Shown here in pieces: positions 60,785 to 64,000 of a stretch of DNA of 64,000 bases. The notes under the pieces were generated by a model, which ran no database searches, had not been told where the DNA came from, and saw only the letters and a program-made list of their open reading frames with translations. Each line of letters starts with the position of its first letter. Position 1 is the first letter of the stretch. The position numbers and the translations under genes are program-made. Source of the stretch: Dolichospermum compactum NIES-806 (GTDB lineage: Bacteria; Cyanobacteriota; Cyanobacteriia; Cyanobacteriales; Nostocaceae); contig NZ_AP018316.1 of the NCBI RefSeq assembly GCF_002368115.1, positions 1,401,406-1,465,405 on the forward strand, given 5' to 3'.

Positions 60785-61768
60785 ATGCCTACAGTTAAAA
60801 ATCATACAGAGAATGTCAATGCTAAATTTACCGCTGATATGGTCAGAACCTATCTGCGAGAAATTGGTCGTGTACCTTTGTTAAGCCGTGAACAAGAGAT
60901 TATCTACGGTAAACAAGTACAGCAGATGATGGTGCTGATAGAAGCTAAAGAAGCTTTGAGCAAGGAAATTGATCATGAACCTAGTTTATCAGAATGGGCT
61001 GCCCGTGTTAATCAATCAGAAACAGAAATAAATCAGCTGATGCTACAAGGTAAGCGAGCCAAGCAAAAAATGATTGAAGCGAATTTACGCTTGGTTGTAG
61101 CTATTGCGAAAAAATACCAAAAGCGAAATATGGAATTTCTGGATTTAATCCAGGAAGGTACTTTGGGATTAGAAAGGGGTGTGGAGAAATTTGATCCTAT
61201 GCGGGGTTATAAGTTCTCAACCTATGCTTATTGGTGGATTCGTCAGGCAATTACTAGAGCGATCGCTCAACAAGGTCGAACCATTCGCCTACCAATCCAT
61301 ATTACCGAAAAATTGAACAAAATTAAAAAAGTTCAACGAGAGTTAGCGCAAAAGCTGGGAAGATCACCCTCACCAACAGAAATCGCCAAAGAACTGGAGT
61401 TAGAACCGGCTCAGATTCGTGAATATCTGAATATGGCGCGTCAACCAGTCTCTTTAGATGTGCGCGTCGGCGAAAACCAAGATACCGAATTACAAGAAAT
61501 GTTGGAAGATGACGGTCCTTCCCCTGAGTATTACACCACTCAGGAGTTTCTGCGCCAAGACTTGAATAATTTACTTGCAGAACTCACACCCCAACAGCGT
61601 CAAGTTGTCGCCTTACGCTTTGGTTTAGAAGATGGAAATGAAATGTCCTTGGCGAAAGTTGGTGAACGGTTGAACCTCAGTCGGGAACGAGTCCGTCAAT
61701 TAGAGCATCAAGCCCTTGCACATTTACGTCGCCGTCGAGCTAATGTCAAAGAATACGTTGCCAGCTAG
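60785..61768 (+). CDS. Group 2 sigma-70 factor of RNA polymerase
   Basis: 327 residues, without region 1.1. Region 1.2 (TADMVRTYLREIGRVPLLSR), region 2 (RLVVAIAKKYQKRNMEFLDL, then FSTYAYWWIRQAITRAIAQQ for -10 recognition), region 3 (LNKIKKVQRELAQKLGRSPS) and region 4 (LRFGLEDGNEMSLAKVGERL, then SRERVRQLEHQAL for -35 recognition) are complete. A non-essential alternative sigma of the SigB/C/D/E class; which one cannot be told by eye. Confidence 0.93.
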   Translation: MPTVKNHTENVNAKFTADMVRTYLREIGRVPLLSREQEIIYGKQVQQMMVLIEAKEALSKEIDHEPSLSEWAARVNQSETEINQLMLQGKRAKQKMIEANLRLVVAIAKKYQKRNMEFLDLIQEGTLGLERGVEKFDPMRGYKFSTYAYWWIRQAITRAIAQQGRTIRLPIHITEKLNKIKKVQRELAQKLGRSPSPTEIAKELELEPAQIREYLNMARQPVSLDVRVGENQDTELQEMLEDDGPSPEYYTTQEFLRQDLNNLLAELTPQQRQVVALRFGLEDGNEMSLAKVGERLNLSRERVRQLEHQALAHLRRRRANVKEYVAS

Positions 61769-61817
61769 AAAAGTGGACACGCAAAATCGTATTTCAAAAC
61801 ATCCCTCTTGGTGATGC

Positions 61818-61853
61818 GCCTCCTCAGTTCAAAACAGGGGGCGATTTTTTTTG
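61818..61853 (+). terminator. Rho-independent terminator of the sigma gene
   Basis: cgcctcct / agggggcg form an 8-base GC-rich stem with an 11-base loop, followed at once by an eight-T run (61846-61853), about 50 bases after the sigma stop. The most canonical terminator in the window. Confidence 0.85.
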
Positions 61854-62201
61854 AAGAAATAGAAAAGGTTCTGCAAATTTCTGATTTATTTTGCGAAATC
61901 TGTAGATGGGAAGTTGTATCTACTGGCAGATCAATACAAGAATTAAACAATGAAACAGGCTGAGAATTTTCAATCTCGATTTTACATCCCTCCGGTGGAG
62001 GATTTTATGAAGTGATGGATAAATTTATTAACTAATGATAATCTGAGATTATTCTCCAAATTTACATAAATAGTAAGTTTTTGCTGAATTTAAAATTAAA
62101 TATATAGATAAAACTTTTGAGGGAATCGTCAGTAATGAGTATTCAGTTATTATGGCAAAAATCCAGGAAACAAAAGTTAACTTTATTACAGGAGAAATCC
62201 G
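61854..62201. other. Gene-free region
   Basis: About 350 AT-rich bases between the sigma-factor terminator and the next gene. No gene or repeat seen; the 3' end holds AGGAG before ATG 62202. Confidence 0.5.
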
Positions 62202-62900
62202 ATGCTTAATCATATTTCCAAATTAATGACTTCTAGCCAATTTAAATTTCCCATTCTTGGACTAATTGTTTCGGCTGGTATTTTGGGTATTAGTTATTCT
62301 AGTCAACAACATTACAAACTCCTCTCATCAACAGCCTTAACTACTAATTATGTAGTACCTAGAAATCAAAGACAGATTAACTTTGATCCTGCTGTGATTA
62401 AAGAGGAAGCTATGCAAAAATCACCAGTGAATATTTCTAATCAGATATCTACTGATAAGTTAACAGAAAATATCACAGTATTATCTACAAATACGAGAGA
62501 ATTGGGGAGAAAAGGACAAATCCAATTTCCCGAACAAGATGGGACTTATCTTTATGGACAATCATCCACACCAAATGAATTAGGACAAGGTTACATTCTA
62601 TTTCAAAAACAACAAGGTAAAATTATTGGTGCTTTGTATGTTCCTCACTCTGAATTTAGTTGTTTTCAAGGAACTTTGGCTAAGTCAGGAGAATTAGCAA
62701 TGACGGTGAAAAGTTCTCCCGGTGAAGTTGGTACAGTGGAGGTTGCTACAGCTAGTACAATCCCTAAAGTTAATGAAAATGAGTTCACAACTTATCCTTA
62801 CTCAGTAACTTTACAAGACTATCATCAGTTGAGTTCTGTAAGTTCTAATGATAGGGAAATTTTGCAGATATGCCAACAAGGAAGCGATGGTTTTAAATAA
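62202..62900 (+). CDS. Hypothetical protein with N-terminal membrane anchor
   Basis: 232 residues. An N-terminal hydrophobic span (FPILGLIVSAGILGISYSS, about 15-33) suggests a membrane anchor with the rest outside. The centre FPEQDGTYLYGQSSTPNELG and IIGALYVPHSEFSCFQGTLA is beta-rich, with two Cys in the mature part (FSCF, ILQICQQ). AGGAG lies about eight bases before the ATG. No family is recognised; similar anchored proteins occur in cyanobacteria. Confidence 0.7.
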   Translation: MLNHISKLMTSSQFKFPILGLIVSAGILGISYSSQQHYKLLSSTALTTNYVVPRNQRQINFDPAVIKEEAMQKSPVNISNQISTDKLTENITVLSTNTRELGRKGQIQFPEQDGTYLYGQSSTPNELGQGYILFQKQQGKIIGALYVPHSEFSCFQGTLAKSGELAMTVKSSPGEVGTVEVATASTIPKVNENEFTTYPYSVTLQDYHQLSSVSSNDREILQICQQGSDGFK

Positions 62901-62943
62901 GTAGGTGGATGTAAATAATTGTCATTGGGATATAGCATTTTTT

Positions 62944-62998
62944 AGTGAAGTACAAGAACCCCACCCCCAACCCCCTCCCCGCAAGCGAGGAGGAGGCT
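62944..62998. repeat. Second copy of the G-rich dispersed repeat, inverted
   Basis: Complement of 13490-13546: agtgaagtacaagaacccca, then C-runs (cccc-a-ccccc-aa-ccccc-t-cccc) and the gcaagcgagg hairpin. On the reverse strand it has the same G-quadruplex motif. Confidence 0.8.
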
Positions 62999-63051
62999 AT
63001 AAATATACTCGATATGATTAGGAAATGCTATATAGCAGGGAGAAATAATTT

Positions 63052-63104
63052 AATGACCAATGACCAATGACTAATGACTAATGACCAATGACCAATGACT
63101 AATT
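63052..63104. repeat. STRR (gaccaat/gactaat)n
   Basis: About seven heptamers alternating gaccaat and gactaat directly at the 3' end of the reverse-strand cobO gene. Confidence 0.85.
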
Positions 63105-63108
63105 TGAA

Positions 63109-63795
63109 TTAATACTCAATTCCTGCTTGAGCTTTCACCCCTTGATCCTTAAAAGGATGCTTAACTAATGTCATTTCAGTGACTAAATCGGCTTTTTCAA
63201 TTAATGCCGGTGGTGCGCCTCTTCCCGTGAGAATTACGTGCTTGTCTGCTGGTTTTTGAGCTAAACCTGCTAATACTTCTTGAACCTGTAAATAACCCAG
63301 TTTCAGAGCAATATTAATTTCATCCAGGAGAACTAATTTAAAGTCTGGGTTGTTGATAAATTCTAGGGATTTTTCCCAAGCAGCAGCAGCTTTATCAAGA
63401 TCACGATCACGATCTTGAGTTTCCCATGTAAAGCCTTCTCCCATTGCATGAAATTCCAATTGGTTTTCCCAGTGGCTAAAAGCGCGTTTTTCTGCTGGTT
63501 CCCATGCGCCTTTAATGAATTGCACTATGGCTACTTTATGTCCATGACCGAGCGATCGCAACACCATTCCCAAAGCCGCAGTAGTTTTACCTTTACCATG
63601 ACCAGTATTGACGATAATTAAGCCTTTTTCCGGTATGGCTTTAGCTATACGTTGATCTTGGACTTCTTTCCGTCGCTGCATTTTCTGACGGTATTTTTCA
63701 TCAGTTTGGGATGATGAAATCACCTCATCAATTAACCTCGAAATCTCTTGATCTGCTGGATTTGTATTTAGTTCTTCTGGTGTGTCGCTTTTCAT
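63109..63795 (-). CDS. cobO: Corrinoid adenosyltransferase (CobO/BtuR)
   Basis: A 228-residue adenosyltransferase that adds the 5'-deoxyadenosyl group to cob(I)yrinic acid a,c-diamide on the way to coenzyme B12. The modified P-loop NTGHGKGKTTAALGMVLRSL, VAIVQFIKGAWEPAEKRAF and LVLLDEINIALKLGY with RGAPPALIEKADLVTEM are characteristic. An acidic ~55-residue N-terminal extension precedes the core. Its cobalamin product is the type of cofactor used by MetH (as methyl form) at the other end of the window. Confidence 0.93.
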   Translation of the reverse strand: MKSDTPEELNTNPADQEISRLIDEVISSSQTDEKYRQKMQRRKEVQDQRIAKAIPEKGLIIVNTGHGKGKTTAALGMVLRSLGHGHKVAIVQFIKGAWEPAEKRAFSHWENQLEFHAMGEGFTWETQDRDRDLDKAAAAWEKSLEFINNPDFKLVLLDEINIALKLGYLQVQEVLAGLAQKPADKHVILTGRGAPPALIEKADLVTEMTLVKHPFKDQGVKAQAGIEY

Positions 63796-63911
63796 AAACC
63801 CTGTTGATAAATAACTGTTAAGACTAAGAGAATGAAGTATAATTTTTCTGCTTTGATAAATTCATTAGTCATGATAGACCAGAAATCACATAAATTCTGT
63901 TAGCTGCGATC

Positions 63912-64000
63912 TTAATAACTTGTTTTATATTCTGCTTCAAGTCGTTGACATTCTTCTTGATATCGAGCGAATTCAGTATCTAGTGATTCCTTATTAGCAT
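63912..64000 (-). CDS. C-terminal end of an unidentified gene (cut by window edge)
   Basis: The reverse strand reads NKESLDTEFARYQEECQRLE, then AEYKTSY and TAA at 63914-63912, open to the window end. Glu/Arg-rich and helical; it starts 117 bases upstream of cobO. Too short to identify. Confidence 0.5.
   Translation of the reverse strand, partial: ANKESLDTEFARYQEECQRLEAEYKTSY

Noticed and set aside
1..64000. tRNA or rRNA genes
   Set aside because: No cloverleaf with a ggttcraatcc-type T-arm and no rRNA segment was recognised by eye; a tRNAscan-SE run would settle it.

Overview
The window is chromosomal DNA of a cyanobacterium, most likely a filamentous heterocystous one (Nostocales). The lineage markers are cytochrome b6f genes (petB, petD), a phycobiliprotein lyase (cpcS), an NblB-like phycobilisome HEAT protein, the cyanobacterial omp85-lpxC-fabZ-lpxA-lpxB cluster, very frequent HIP1 octamers (gcgatcgc) and many heptameric short tandem repeats (STRRs) typical of heterocystous genomes. 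The base composition is AT-rich. I cannot fix the genus. The high load of pseudogenes, MITE-like elements and repeats would suit a bloom-forming or otherwise eroding genome, but that is inference.

Layout. 1-8.1 kb: start of metH (reverse), then purC and the outer-membrane/lipid A set omp85, lpxC, fabZ, lpxA, lpxB. 8-12.7 kb: an orphan C5 DNA methyltransferase, a Uma2 nuclease-like gene, csaB, a pair of small membrane proteins (DUF2499/DUF3593) and hisA. 12.7-18.8 kb: accessory, eroded DNA with a TIR element, a broken FAD oxidoreductase, a frameshifted DUF72 gene, an RHH-TOBE regulator, DUF427, a long HEAT-repeat protein, a small gene split by a 125-bp MITE, and a DUF29 gene. 19-24.4 kb: recQ, two related small membrane peptides, an acyl-ACP/acyl-CoA synthetase and a YlqD-like protein. 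24.6-27.5 kb: a three-copy 93-bp tandem repeat, then an HpsJ-like gene and a cyanoexosortase fused to its associated domain. 27.7-31.8 kb: pyruvate dehydrogenase E2, thioredoxin, an SDR, a hicBA toxin-antitoxin pair whose toxin carries an in-frame MITE, and a second DUF29 gene. 32.3-36.6 kb: an M28 peptidase killed by one stop codon, then dnaK and dnaJ.

36.8-42.4 kb is the most rearranged part. It holds a chimera of a lanthipeptide synthetase N-terminus with an HlyD C-terminus, a consensus-like Fur box, an iron-uptake porin with two internal deletions, another Uma2 gene, and an IS4-family element lying between a DUF29 tail and the first codons of a ParE toxin. 42.5-47.7 kb returns to core genes: a membrane J-protein, DUF3143, then lysA-cdaA-uppS on the reverse strand, and rimI. 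47.8-54.2 kb: an anti-sigma ATPase, petB-petD facing ctpA, an MBL-fold protein and a site-2 protease. 54.3-64 kb: cpcS, a candidate structured RNA, nblB-like, a fasciclin protein, a GST, a HerA-like ATPase, a group 2 sigma factor with a clear terminator, an unknown membrane-anchored protein, cobO, and the tail of one more gene.

Functional groups: envelope biogenesis (omp85/lpx/fabZ, csaB, uppS, the HpsJ-exosortase pair), c-di-AMP signalling (cdaA), photosynthetic apparatus (petBD, ctpA, cpcS, nblB-like), protein folding (dnaK/dnaJ) and mobile or conflict genes (orphan methyltransferase, hicBA, parDE remnant, IS4, MITEs). I found no CRISPR array, rRNA or recognisable tRNA.
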